Positions 50,701-62,700 of a stretch of DNA of 64,000 bases are shown one piece after another. The position numbers were made by a program, and so were the translations under genes. The number at the start of each line of letters is the position of its first letter. The stretch's first letter is position 1. Source of the stretch: Strix aluco (lineage: Eukaryota; Chordata; Aves; Strigiformes; Strigidae). The DNA is taken from assembly GCF_031877795.1 (NCBI RefSeq), contig NC_133939.1, forward strand, positions 5,251,698 to 5,315,697, written 5' to 3'. Below the pieces are notes generated by a model that was not told where the DNA came from, did no database searches, and saw only the letters and a program-made list of their open reading frames with translations.

Positions 50701-53700
50701 CATGATTCCTGGAGAAGGTATATTTCTGGGGTTTCATACACAGTGAGGAGTTTGTAAATTAAGTTGTGTCCTGATCCAAAATGTCTTTAAGCCTTCCTGC
50801 CGTTCCCATCCATCCTTAACAGCTCTTCAGGATTAGAGGGATTGGCAGCATTTTTTTTTCCTCCATGACTGTTGAGCTCTTTTGCTGGTCAGTGTTAGAC
50901 CAGCACGTGGTGAGCTCTGGGCACATGGATCTCTGAACATCAGTTCCTACTAAGGAGTGAAATCTAAAGAACCATGCCCAAAAGTTCAATAGCATTTAGG
51001 ATCAAAAAAGTGTGTTAGTTTCTAATATTCCCTTTTTAGGAAGAGCAAGCAGTTTTAATTTACGTAATTGCTCATATCTAGATAAAATTCTGAGCTGTTT
51101 CAGGGCAGGAACACTGAGAGTTCTGCCAATCCCCAAATAGGCCAAAAATGTATGAGATTATAAATAAATCTTAAAAACTTTTTATTGTGTTTTTTATAAC
51201 TCCTAGCAAGGCAGCTCCCATCCTAACTCAAAAGCAATCAGATCGTTGTTTTTGTGCTCTCGTTTATATGAGAACAAGAGGTCACTGGATGACATTACTG
51301 CTTTGTAAATTTAGAACAAATAAAAGGAAATGCTACTTCACCTAGTGCGTCGTCATCCTGTGGAATATACTGTTCCAGGATGTTAGTCAAAAGCTGTAGC
51401 CGGAACATAAAAAATAGCTGGACCATGCTCATTTCTAGCCATGTTTGCCAACAGGGATAACCAAGCCTCGTGTTCCAGAGCATCGGCTCATCGCGGCTGT
51501 AGCTGAGAGCAAACACCCTGCACTTCCTAGCTGGGAAAGGACAGCTTTTCAGGGGGAAGATGGCTGTGGCTTCTTTTGGAGATGACAAGAATTTTTCTTT
51601 TTTTGGTGTGAGACGTTAGATTGATCATCAGTCTCGTCTAGACAGTGCAGTTTGTGTAATAGCCTTTCTCCCTCTGTTAGTATCCTTCAACAGGTATCTG
51701 TCTGGAGCTGAAATTACTGGCTCAAGTAGAAGGAGGTAAAATTGGTAGGACGTGTGGTTTTCTTGCCCTGTGAGTGAGAGCAGGTTTCTGTTAATCTCAG
51801 TTCTGCCCTTATTCAGGCCCAGTGTAGTGGCATGCCCGTAGCACATCAGCCTGCACAGGTAAGGGCCCAGCGGCTGCCTGCAGTGCAGGGAGAGCCGGGG
51901 TGTCTCAGCTCACAGGGTACCTGCTGTGGCTCTTGTGAGCGTGAGGCTGTAGGAAAGCATGAACTGTTGAACCACTATGAGAAGGAAGTGTCCCTATTAA
52001 CATGTTTCTGGATTCCTAATTATCCTCGTTAAAATGTTTAACTGTAACACCGCTGCATGTTAATCAGAAAAACAGGTTTGTACGGTTTCTTAATTTCTCC
52101 AAAGAATTGTTACACCAGTTACGTTAAAATCTTATCTGTCTGTCACAGTGAAGCCTGGATTGTCCCACTTCGTCCTCCTTAGGTTTGAGATTTTTTCTTT
52201 TATTTCCCATCCCTGATGATACCACTAAATCTCAATGCAAATGTGGCTTTAGAACTTAATAGTGGGGGAATGCTCTTTATAAATTTATCTTGCACAAAGT
52301 TACATTTTATTTGCAGTTTTGTAGCTATACAATAGACGCTTTATTTTAATTCTGTGACTCTTTGGATGATTCAAGTATGAAAATCTTCTTGACCTCTTTA
52401 TTTGTCTTCTTGTCTTCTAAACTTTAACTTTGTTCTTAGAACAGAGGATTGTCCAACACTGAATGTGAGGAGTTTTTAATATGATGCCGTAGGTGATTTA
52501 AGAAGGAATTAGTGATTTTTTTTATATTGCACAGTCTCTCCAGTGATCCAGGAAGTCAGTAGCCTCAGAAATTAATTCTTATCAAAAGCATGTCTGCATT
52601 TCTGTATTTTATTCCAATATTTTAGATTTCATGTCTCCCAAGGTGGTTTAAAAATGATATTATGTACTTTGCATTTGCCTTTTTTTTAAAAAAAAAAAAG
52701 AGAGAAAAATAGGAAGAGGAACAGCACTGAATAGGAGTGTTCCGAAATTGGATCGTGATGATAATAGATTAATTTTACGAACTGTTTTAAATTCTTTTTC
52801 CCCGCTGCCCAAGAGTGTGCCAGTGGCTTGTTGAAAGAACTGGTGGTTCCTTAAAAAACTGGCTGGTTTTAAAGCAGTGAAAGGTCCTTGGATGCTTCAT
52901 CCTAGGATGTTTGACTTTACCTAGGGTACTGTTGTACGTATGAAATTGTAGATGTTCTTGGCTTTTCTGCCAGAAAAAAAGTGGGGCCCTGTGCTGTCCG
53001 AACAAATTATTTGAACTTGCTTTTACTTCCAGGTAAAAAGCTGCTTCCTCTTAGCAGGACTTCAGAGATGCTGCTTGTTCTTCTCTAACTTCACACTGAT
53101 TTTTGCAGTAGTGTTTCATGCTCCGTAAAAGATTTCTCTAGGGTAGCCGTTCTTACATAGCAGAGTTTTTGATGGAAATCCAGTTAACCACCCACTTTTC
53201 CACTTTCCAAAGGAGAAAGAAAGATTCCTGTGATTATCTTCTTTGGGAATAAATTTTATCAGAGGTGGAATTGTTTAAAGGAAAAGTCAGGGAAGAGGGA
53301 AGGAGTTCTTCAAAGTTTTATTTTTAGAAAATTGTAAAATATTTATTTCTGTTTGCTTATGATTGATACAGATCAGGTCATTTTGTCCAAGATAGAATGC
53401 TCCAAGTCAAAACTGTGTTTCTAATATGAATGGCCAGTCCTTGCTTTAGAAAGGTATTTAGCTCCATTCATTGCCTACTTATTGTGTCTCTAGCACCCTT
53501 ATCTAGGTATTGGTAATGCCTCTGGGTAAAGTTGGTGTTATTGCAGGTGAATGCTACAATCTATCCTATGAAAAGAAATATATTTTGGAAATTGAAGAGC
53601 TTAAAATAAAGCAGAATTTTACAGGTGTATCTTTTTTGTTGACAATACATGTACATTTCTTAGTGGATGCTCTGAGGCACTTCAACATCAACTAAAAGTT

Positions 53701-56700
53701 TGATGTTCAATTTCAGAGATTTTTATTTTTAATCTGGTTTCTGAATGATAATAAAAGAAGTGAGAAACAGACTGGAAAATGGTAATTAACAGGGGTCATG
53801 TATTGGGGTGATGTGTGGGGGTTTTTTAGTGTTCATTAACAAACTTGGGTTGCATGCTTGCAAGAGCCACATGAGCCTCATCAACCTGACACGATCCTAG
53901 TTTGTTTTAATCTGTTATTTCAGATGTTACGGTACAATTTGCTGGAAAAGCAGATGATGTAGACAATCTTTTTCATGTACAAAATGTAGAGGGGCACGGG
54001 AGAGTCTGGGCTGCTGGAATTTTTTAGAGTTGACCTAAAGGGGAGCCTCTTGATTTTTGTTAATGGTGCTCAACCTTAATGCAGCTTTTCTTAAATCCAG
54101 ATATTGCAAACACTTCAGTACTCATTTAATTTAAGAAGTCAGTTTGATGGAAATCAGTACAGAGGTGTGCACAAAGAGACAGTGTTAGTAAAAGAACTAC
54201 AGTGTGGGGAGGAAAGACTTCTGTCTTAGGAGGAATAAAAGTTGATTTATAGTCCAGTCTGGACCCCAGCTGAATGGGCAGCCCTATGGACAGCAGACAT
54301 GGTCCTCTTGAAGAGCTAGGAGCTTTCATTTCTCTCTGCTGCCGCCATCTGACAAGAGGAGAGAGCGTTGGTGGTAGGCTACACCGGGGAGCTTCGGCCA
54401 CCCTGCGTGTCTTCTACTGCTTTGTTAAAACACTGAACTGTTCATTTAACGCAGGACAGCTAATGCATGGGAATTAGCCCAGGGTAGAAACACACTGAGG
54501 ACCGTATTTTTAGAGGAAGGCAAACTCACCACAACCTCAAGCTGCTAGTGGAACGTTTGTTGGAATATCTTTTATGTAATAAACATAGAACAAGCTCAAG
54601 GAGACAAGCTCTTAGGAGGGTTCAGAATGCAGTGATTTCTCTTCTACCTTGCTTATTTGATTTCTCTCCTAAATTGCTTGTTTTGTTTGATTTCTCCCCT
54701 CCTCCCTCCCCATTTGTCATGACTCTAAACAGGTTTTTAACATGATGTTACAGAGTAATTAATTAAAAAACAAATTAAAAAACAAATTAATTCATTAATT
54801 GCTAGAAACTGGTACATTACACTGTTAACAAAATATTTTAATGTTGTTGCCAATTTAAAAAGTCATTAAGTACTTAAAAAATACTTATGCAAGGTCTGCA
54901 CATGTAATATATTAACTCCTACTGCTCTGTGCTCGATTTGTGTCATGCTGTTATTTGGGTATGAGAGATTTCTTTACTCAGTTCAGTACTGGGAATGACA
55001 GCTAATATCTCTGTGGTCCTGTACCTTTGTGAAGGTATGTTACAGCAGAAGAGAAACATGTTTGAAAGGTGCAAATAACTTCTGTTGTGCAGCTCACTGC
55101 CTCTGAAAATAGCTTCCACAGACTACGCCAGTGATAACGTGTTCTCTTGCTGTCTCTCACTGACATGCCCAGAATACACACTATTAATTCTCTCGCACAT
55201 CTTCAGATTATCACTCCATGTCGGAAGCTCATCCTTTGTGCTGATAACAGAAAAGAGATGGAAGATTGGATCGCAGCACTGAAGACTGTACAAAACCGTG
55301 AACATTTTGAGGTAATAGAAGAACGTGTTCCTTTGCGCTCTGTGCCTCGTCTCCTAAATAACAGCTTGTTTTGAGATTGGAGTCAGCTTCCAGTGAAGTT
55401 AATAGAATTCATTTTTATTGACTACAATGGGTATAGTGTTAGGCCTTCTGTAAAAACTATCCCAAATATACTGAAGTGATTCTCCAAAGAATGCTTGTGG
55501 CTTTGTATGCTCTCCCTTGGTAACTCTGAGAGCACTTTTCAGAGTTATGGGTAGGTTAGGAAACACAGTTCTACTCCCATTGTCATTTATCTCTTCAGTT
55601 ATCGTCCCTGTCCTAATTCACATCTTGCCTGCTTGGTGTTATGCCTACTTCAACGCATCTGTTTGCTTTCTGGGGCTGTAGTTAGACCAGCACTGCCACC
55701 AAAAGAAGCTGTCTTGTGTTTTTCTCAGTCTGATGTTTGTCTCCCTCTTGTCTCCTCCATTACGCTGGCACAAGCATTCCTCTGCTATGCAATAAAGCAG
55801 CTTGGGGAACTGATCTTGCTGAAAACTTAATCCAGGGGAAAGGGAAGGGAAGGATCAACTCTCCAGCAGATAAATTCTCCAGTTCATTTCCCTGCACACG
55901 CTTGTAGTGAGACAAGGATGAGAGGTAGGACAGGAGCAGGCATGAAGGTGTGCCGCCTTCTTCAAGTAGTCTCTTCTGGCTCAAAAACCTTCTTGAGTTA
56001 CAGCTAGTGTATATAAACTGCATGTGGCCTCCTCTTCCCTAGTAAAAGTCTTCTGTTTCTGCCTTTCCTGACTGCTATGTGCAAGTCTTTTAAGGAAAAA
56101 AGTCTTGCTGCTCTACTTTAGACTTTGCTGTAATACATTTCTTTTATTAGTCTACCCAGTACAGCATGGACCATTTCTCAGGGATGCATAACTGGTACGC
56201 CTGCTCACATGCTCGGCCAACATACTGCAACGTGTGTCGGGAGGCATTATCTGGAGTCACATCACATGGGCTCTCATGTGAAGGTAGGTGTGCTCTCGTC
56301 TCCTCTTTTGGGAGTGCTGTCTTTATAGCTCAATGCCATGTTCCAGAGATAATTTAAGAGGCATGTTGTTTACAGTCTGCAAAAAGATACATAATAAACT
56401 TGAGAGAGCTACAGGCTGTGTATGAGACTGGAGGTCTTCACTGGACACGATGCTGAAACCCTTTGCTGCTGAATCCCTTTGGCTTCACAGAGAATTTTCC
56501 TGCAGAAGTCAAGATCAGGATCTTGGCATTCTGTAAAAGGATAACAGATGTAATGCTGTTCTTGTGCTGGTTTTACTGTTGGACCAGATAGTAATATAGC
56601 TGATTATTTTTTTTCCCGTATACCCAAATATTGCCATCCCTTATTAAAATCATGCCGCTGAAGTGAACAGGTATGTAATTCTGAGGTATCAGATAGAATA

Positions 56701-59700
56701 TGCATAAGAATAGTCCTGTTCATAAGAATAATCGTATTTGTAAGAAGATCCTTGTTGAGTGAATGCCAGGAGGTTATTCTTTTTCAGCTTTGGCATAGCG
56801 GACATGCCTGGCTGCGCACAGCTCATACTTCTAGTGTGAATGAGGTTACACCCACACTGTGTAATAGGATGCAGGAGTGTATGACTACGTAAATCATGTC
56901 AAATTTAACAAGGTGATAACTAAGCTTTGTACAAGCAACTGGCAAAAGTGACAAGGCAAGAATTAATAGCTAGCTTATCTTACTCAGTGTGCTTAGAGCT
57001 GATAGTTTTGGCAGTGCTAACAGGGGTAGTGTGTGCCATGCTTTCTTTTGGAGCCAAATATGGTCACTTGGGAAAGCTTTTGCACAGACTGCCACATTAC
57101 ACGTTCTGCGACAGGATTAATATATTCTTCTCTTCCTCTCTAGTGTGCAAGTTTAAAGCCCACAAGCGGTGTGCTGTGCGGGCAACCAATAATTGCAAGT
57201 GGACAACTCTGGCCTCTATCGGGAAGGATATCATTGAGGATGAAGATGGGGTAGGTGTTAGTCTTAACTCTTCTAGCCTTATCTTGATGTGGAAGCACTG
57301 TCATGTGCTCTACAGCTTTCTTCACTGTACAAATAGCAGATTCTGCCTTTATGTGTTAGCGATGTGGGAAAGGCCGTTACTGTCAGAGCATGAGATTCTG
57401 CGTGAAAAGTCCAGTTAAGGAGTGCTCGCTACCCTGCTTGGAAGAGACTCCTGCTATGGACCGGGGCAGTTGAGGTTAAATAATTGGAGGCATGGGGAAC
57501 CTGATCTGAGTTTTGGCAAAAGAAAGATGAATGGTTGGAACAGTACCCTAGCATACGGGATGTCTCATGCAAGTCAGTGTTTCCTGGGTAGCCTGGGGCG
57601 AGTCACCTGATCTCTTTGTGCTTGAGCGTGATGTAAAATGCCAAAAGAGCGTGATGTAAAATGCCAAAAGAGGTCCTCAGGTGTTTTCTAGAAATTTTCT
57701 TTGTTGTCCTTAAACAGTGCATGTAAAGACTTGCCTCTCCGTATGTCTCAGTGCCAGAGCGCATCCTGTGCCCTTGAGTTGCACTCAGGAAAGTCCATAT
57801 TGCTTCTCTCCCTCTGTACCATTTGCAGATCTCAATGCCACATCAGTGGTTGGAAGGAAACCTGCCCGTGAGTGCCAAATGCACTGTGTGTGATAAAACC
57901 TGTGGCAGTGTTCTGCGTTTGCAAGACTGGCGCTGCCTTTGGTGCAAAGCTATGGTGAGTTGAATAAACATGATCATTTCAGTAAAAGGATAGTCTTTGA
58001 TCAGCTCTGTGGTGTGTTTTAATGACATTTACTTAAAATGAAATCTTTAACTGTGCTGTCAGTATTTGCCATGAAGGACTTTATTGTTCTTTCTCCAGAT
58101 GATAAACAGCCTGCAAGAGATAGAAATGTAAATTTGTGGTGAAAAGTATCACTGTGATGCATAAAAGTAAGACCTGAAATAAGTATCTGCCTTCTCTGCA
58201 AGCTCATTTTCTTTTGATAGTGAGCTTTCATAGAAGAATCTAATTACACTAGATATGAATCGATGCCTCAGGCAGGGAGATGTTGGATTTTAAGGTGCCG
58301 TTATTTATCATTTCCGCAAGTTGAAAAGCTACAACAAAAAAGAATGATAAAGAATACGAAGCTATTTTAATAATAGCAGTTTCCTTTCCCTTTGCAATAG
58401 GTTTCTCTTGCCTAACCACTGCAGTGATACAGATCTTGCTATGTTTCCAATTGTCTATAATATTAGTAAGGGAAGTATCACAAAATACGTGTTTACAATG
58501 TGGGGGGTGGAGGCTCAAACCCCAAGCAAACCCTCTATCTTGCAGTCTTCATGTACCAAAAATGACTGAAGTGCCCAATTCTATTTTGTATTCCCTTTTT
58601 TGGGTGGCTTTATTAATCCCTTCTTCTCTTACCTCTTATGTCCCTCATGTCTTCCTGCTTTGTTTTTTGCTTTCTTGTTTTCTTGAATTCTTTTGTTGCT
58701 ACTTTTGATCTCTCAACTGAGGTTAGGATTTTGAAAGTAGAATGCCTGATGGCTCTTAAAGCCACAGAATCTGTTATCTGGTCCTCTCAGCACTCAAAGT
58801 GCTAGTCTCATAAATTCAAATGGCAGGAAAAGTACATACTAATGGAAAGAGAATTAGTAGAAGACTTTGATTAGATCATTCTTAAAATAACTTTGCTGAT
58901 TGACATTTCCTTCGATTCTCCCCCTCTTCCTTTCTTACTCTTCCTTTATAGCCTCTTGTTGGGTGGCTTTATGAATTATACCATAGTGCCCAAAAAGGTC
59001 TGAATGAATTTTTTTTTTTTTTTGGTGGTGTTTTCAGGTACACACAGCATGTAAAGAGTTGTTGCCAAACAAGTGTCCTCTCGGGCTGTGCAAAGTATCT
59101 GTCATTCCTCCTACTGCTCTTAACAGCATTGATTCAGATGGTAAGTATTGCTAGTAAGTAGTGCCTTCTTTCTCTTCCTCTCCATCACAGTCCCTTCAGC
59201 TAACACTATTAATGCCAGACTCTGTCAGCTGAAAATTCTGCTTTGGTGTTGCTGAAATTCCAAACTGGAAGACACTGCTGAAGCATGGCAGTGAACTGTT
59301 TGCTTTGCTTTTGCATTCAGTTTATTACCCTGTAACGTCAGTATTTGCTGAGCTGCAGCTGTTAAAATTTATTGAGAACAACTATATTGCAGAAGCCATT
59401 TGGGAAGGTTGGGCAAGCTGAAGATTTTGGCATACTGCTAGGAGATAAGTGTGACATTTGGCAGCATGAGGTGTGGTTCGTGCTGGATTCAGGGCTGTGC
59501 ACATTTGGCATTTACCCAGTGAGTGCCATAAGCACAAGGAAAGTATTAGCTCTTCATAGCTGTGCTGGGTTGTGGGGTGTTGGTTTTTTTCTCACCCCAT
59601 CTCCATGGGCAGCTTCACATCTCTTGGCTTTTCCTCCCTCTCCCTTCCCTTTTCGCCGACAGGTTTCTGGAAAGCTACTTGTCCCCCTTCTTGCACAAGC

Positions 59701-62700
59701 CCTTTGTTGGTCTTTGTCAACTCAAAAAGTGGAGACAACCAAGGTGTAAAATTTCTACGAAGATTCAAACAGCTACTGAATCCAGCCCAGGTCTTTGACC
59801 TCATGAATGGAGGACCTCACCTTGGGTAAGCAGATATTCTGTGGAAGCACACATTCCTTGTAAACATCAGAAAAGTATGAGTGATTGATTTGATTATAAG
59901 CTTATCCTCAAGTATAGCAAGGAACCTCTATTCCTCAGAGAAAACTGAACACATATGAAGTTTGAAGGGGTTTTCCCCTCTCTGTGTTTAGTGTTACTGA
60001 TTAGCTAAAACCAAAAATATTGTTGAAAAAGGTTATTATTTCCATTCATCAGTAACAGCAGGACAGCTTGAGGGGTTTTGGGGGAATTCCAAAAACACTC
60101 CCCTGGAAGAAGACCAAGCATGGAAAGTTTGAATCCAGAAGAAAACTTGTCAGCAAACAGACTTGTAACAGGCATCCTGGTGTGCTGTTAATGAGAGTTA
60201 ACATCAGTTATCGGGTAAACAGACAAATGTCATAGGTAGCAAATGAATATTGTCAAAATGAGATTTATCCAGAAATAGCTTACCTGGGAAGTATGTGAAG
60301 CTTCCATCCCTTAAAGATTTTATGGTGATATTGAGAAAACATCTCTTATGAGTGCTTTTGGTAAAGTTGGTTCTGCCCCATGATCTAGACGACATTTCAG
60401 GCTTGTTTACCAGATTACACTAGAATATCTATGGATAAAAAAAAGTGAGCACTGTGGAATAAATTCCTTTTGTGTATTTCTGCAACTCTGTTTAAAAAAA
60501 AAAAAGTTTGATCTCTAGTTTGCCCCCTTCCAAATGTTTCTCTGTTGCATTGTAACTTTTGTCAGGAATGGGCCCTTCTTGTAATAAGAGACAACACAAG
60601 GTGAATTTCCTTTGTATTTTTCTAAATGTGACTCAGAGTCGATGACTAAGACCTGTAGATGCAGGGTGCTGTATCTGGGAGTGTCCACTCCAGGGTGAGT
60701 GACCCTTAGTTCTGCTCTCCTGAGAACAATTGTGGTTTCTTGCCATAGTGCATTGCAAAACACTGGCCTTTAAAACTGCATCATGCTGTCCAGGGGATGT
60801 GTTTGGCTGATAAATAATTTACAGAAAACTTTTAAAATTAAGTGTTTTTCTTCTTCCTCTCCTCAGTTGGACTGACTGCAGACAGGAATTTTGCTTTTAA
60901 GAAGGAGAGTAGGGAAGCGAGGGAATCAATTATTTTCTCAACCTGTGGTGCACGCTTTTAAAACAGCTGCTCTTGTACCCTTTCTTAAAAAGGAAATGAT
61001 GGTACAGGGTAAAGGCTGCTTCTTAATAATTTAAATATTCTCAGCTGGTGCTAGTCAAACTGTACTGCAAGATGTCATTTCTGATAACCACTTTTTATGT
61101 GTCAACAATGCTTGAAGAAATAACGATTTTCATGTACTGTAGCAAATCCTGTCTAGGTAATAAAAAAATAAATACGTACAAAGCCAAAATAAAAGCAGGC
61201 AGTAGTTCTGGAAGATGTTCAGTAAGAAGCATGGTTTCAAACAGTTTAAGGAGAGGTGGTTTTTAATATTCGGGAAAGTGTGAATAGAGAAATTCACACT
61301 TGTCTTGCTAATGAGTTGTTTGCCTGCCTGCAGGACAGAGAAGGTGCCAGAGCATTGATTTATGTTGCTATCCCAGAAGAAGGACTGAAGCTTGTGAGGC
61401 TTTACATCCTCTTACAGTTGTCTGCTTACTGAATGACTGCATAAAGTTCCCACTCTTCAAGCTTTGCTTTAATTGGTGTGGACTGCAAAGGCAGTGACAT
61501 CAGAGCACTCCGAACAGTGACAAATAACTAGTGTTAGGCTGAACACAGCGAATCTGCAAAAAGGAATTAGTTCAATGGATAATGAGCTATCACATGCTTG
61601 TTTCCTCCTCTGTTCAGAAAAAATTGCCCTGCTTTAGTAGAGGAGTATGTCTGGGACATATTTCTCTAGTGAATAGCCATTGTAAATTGCTTAGCTGTAT
61701 TTATAATTATTTATTTATAATCATTTTAGTTCATCTGTAATCTGACAGCGGCCTGTATTCACTGTGAAATCAGAGCCTACTTTAAGCAAGTCTGCCATGT
61801 TTATTACCTAGGTTGGAACTGTTGATCGTTTCTTTCTGTAACAGCTGATTGTTCTTCCCTCTTGCTTTTTTCTTTCCCTTCTCCATAGTTTACGCTTATT
61901 CCAGAAATTTGACACTTTCCGGATTCTAGTTTGTGGTGGGGACGGAAGTGTTGGCTGGGTTCTCTCCGAAATTGATAGCCTCAATCTTCACAAGCAGGTA
62001 CCTGCCCAAAGAGCTTGGCTGGATGAAAGAATGAAGTAATAACAGCATGGGTCAAAGAGCACTTTCTCTATCATACAGATGTAGTTTGTCCCAGGACTGA
62101 AGCTGCTGTGAAAGCTTACCAGAGCAGTGTTCTTGCAGTAGCTGTCTGCAAGAAGCAGTACTGGACTAATTCATTATTCCTATCTCCAGTGCTCCTCCAC
62201 AACTCCCTCTTACAAGATCCAGCTTTTGGAGTAGCTCTGACTTACTCCTGCTCCATTGCCAGCAGAGACACTCAGAAAGGGCTGCAGTTAGAAAACTGGG
62301 AGTTCCACAAGGGTTATGCTCCTCATCTATTCCCTTTAATTCTCGTGGTGTAGTTTCTGAGTCTTGGGATAGACAGAAACTTCATTGGAGTAGAGTTATA
62401 CAGTGTTTAATTAGTTTCCATTTTGTCTTGGAGACGTCTCTGCTAATTGTACAGAAGCAGCAATAGCACCACCTGATGGGTAAAGAAATACTCTTCTCTA
62501 GAAGGGGTCACTTGTAGCAAGGTGCTTCTCGAGATGGTAGCTGCAATAGGCTCCTCTCTCAGTTAACAACTTAAGTAGAGGAAATTTTTCCTTACTTGCA
62601 TGCTCTTCTGGCTGTTTTCCCCATCCAATTACTTTCTCCTCACCCTGGGACTAGCTGTTTCTCAATGACTGGTCTGTGTTAAGGAATCAGTCATGTTGCT

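Larger units (their letters stand above)
40157..55206 (+). other. DGKD intron 3 (15 kb)
   Basis: No gene is recognised. It contains a short MIR-like tail (41429-41460), a 28-base-spaced direct repeat of acattttcaagaatgtga at 41339 and 41367, a 13-bp perfect hairpin at 47276-47308, poly-A/T tracts (48594-48611, 50569-50579, 52681-52699) and an A/T-rich tract at about 54757-54800. Open frames, including a 94-codon one at 44333-44617, show no homology. Confidence 0.75.

Noticed and set aside
56927..57418. A 163-codon + strand frame read as a single-exon gene
   Set aside because: Only 57144-57250 is coding, as DGKD exon 6; the rest is read-through of introns 5 and 6.
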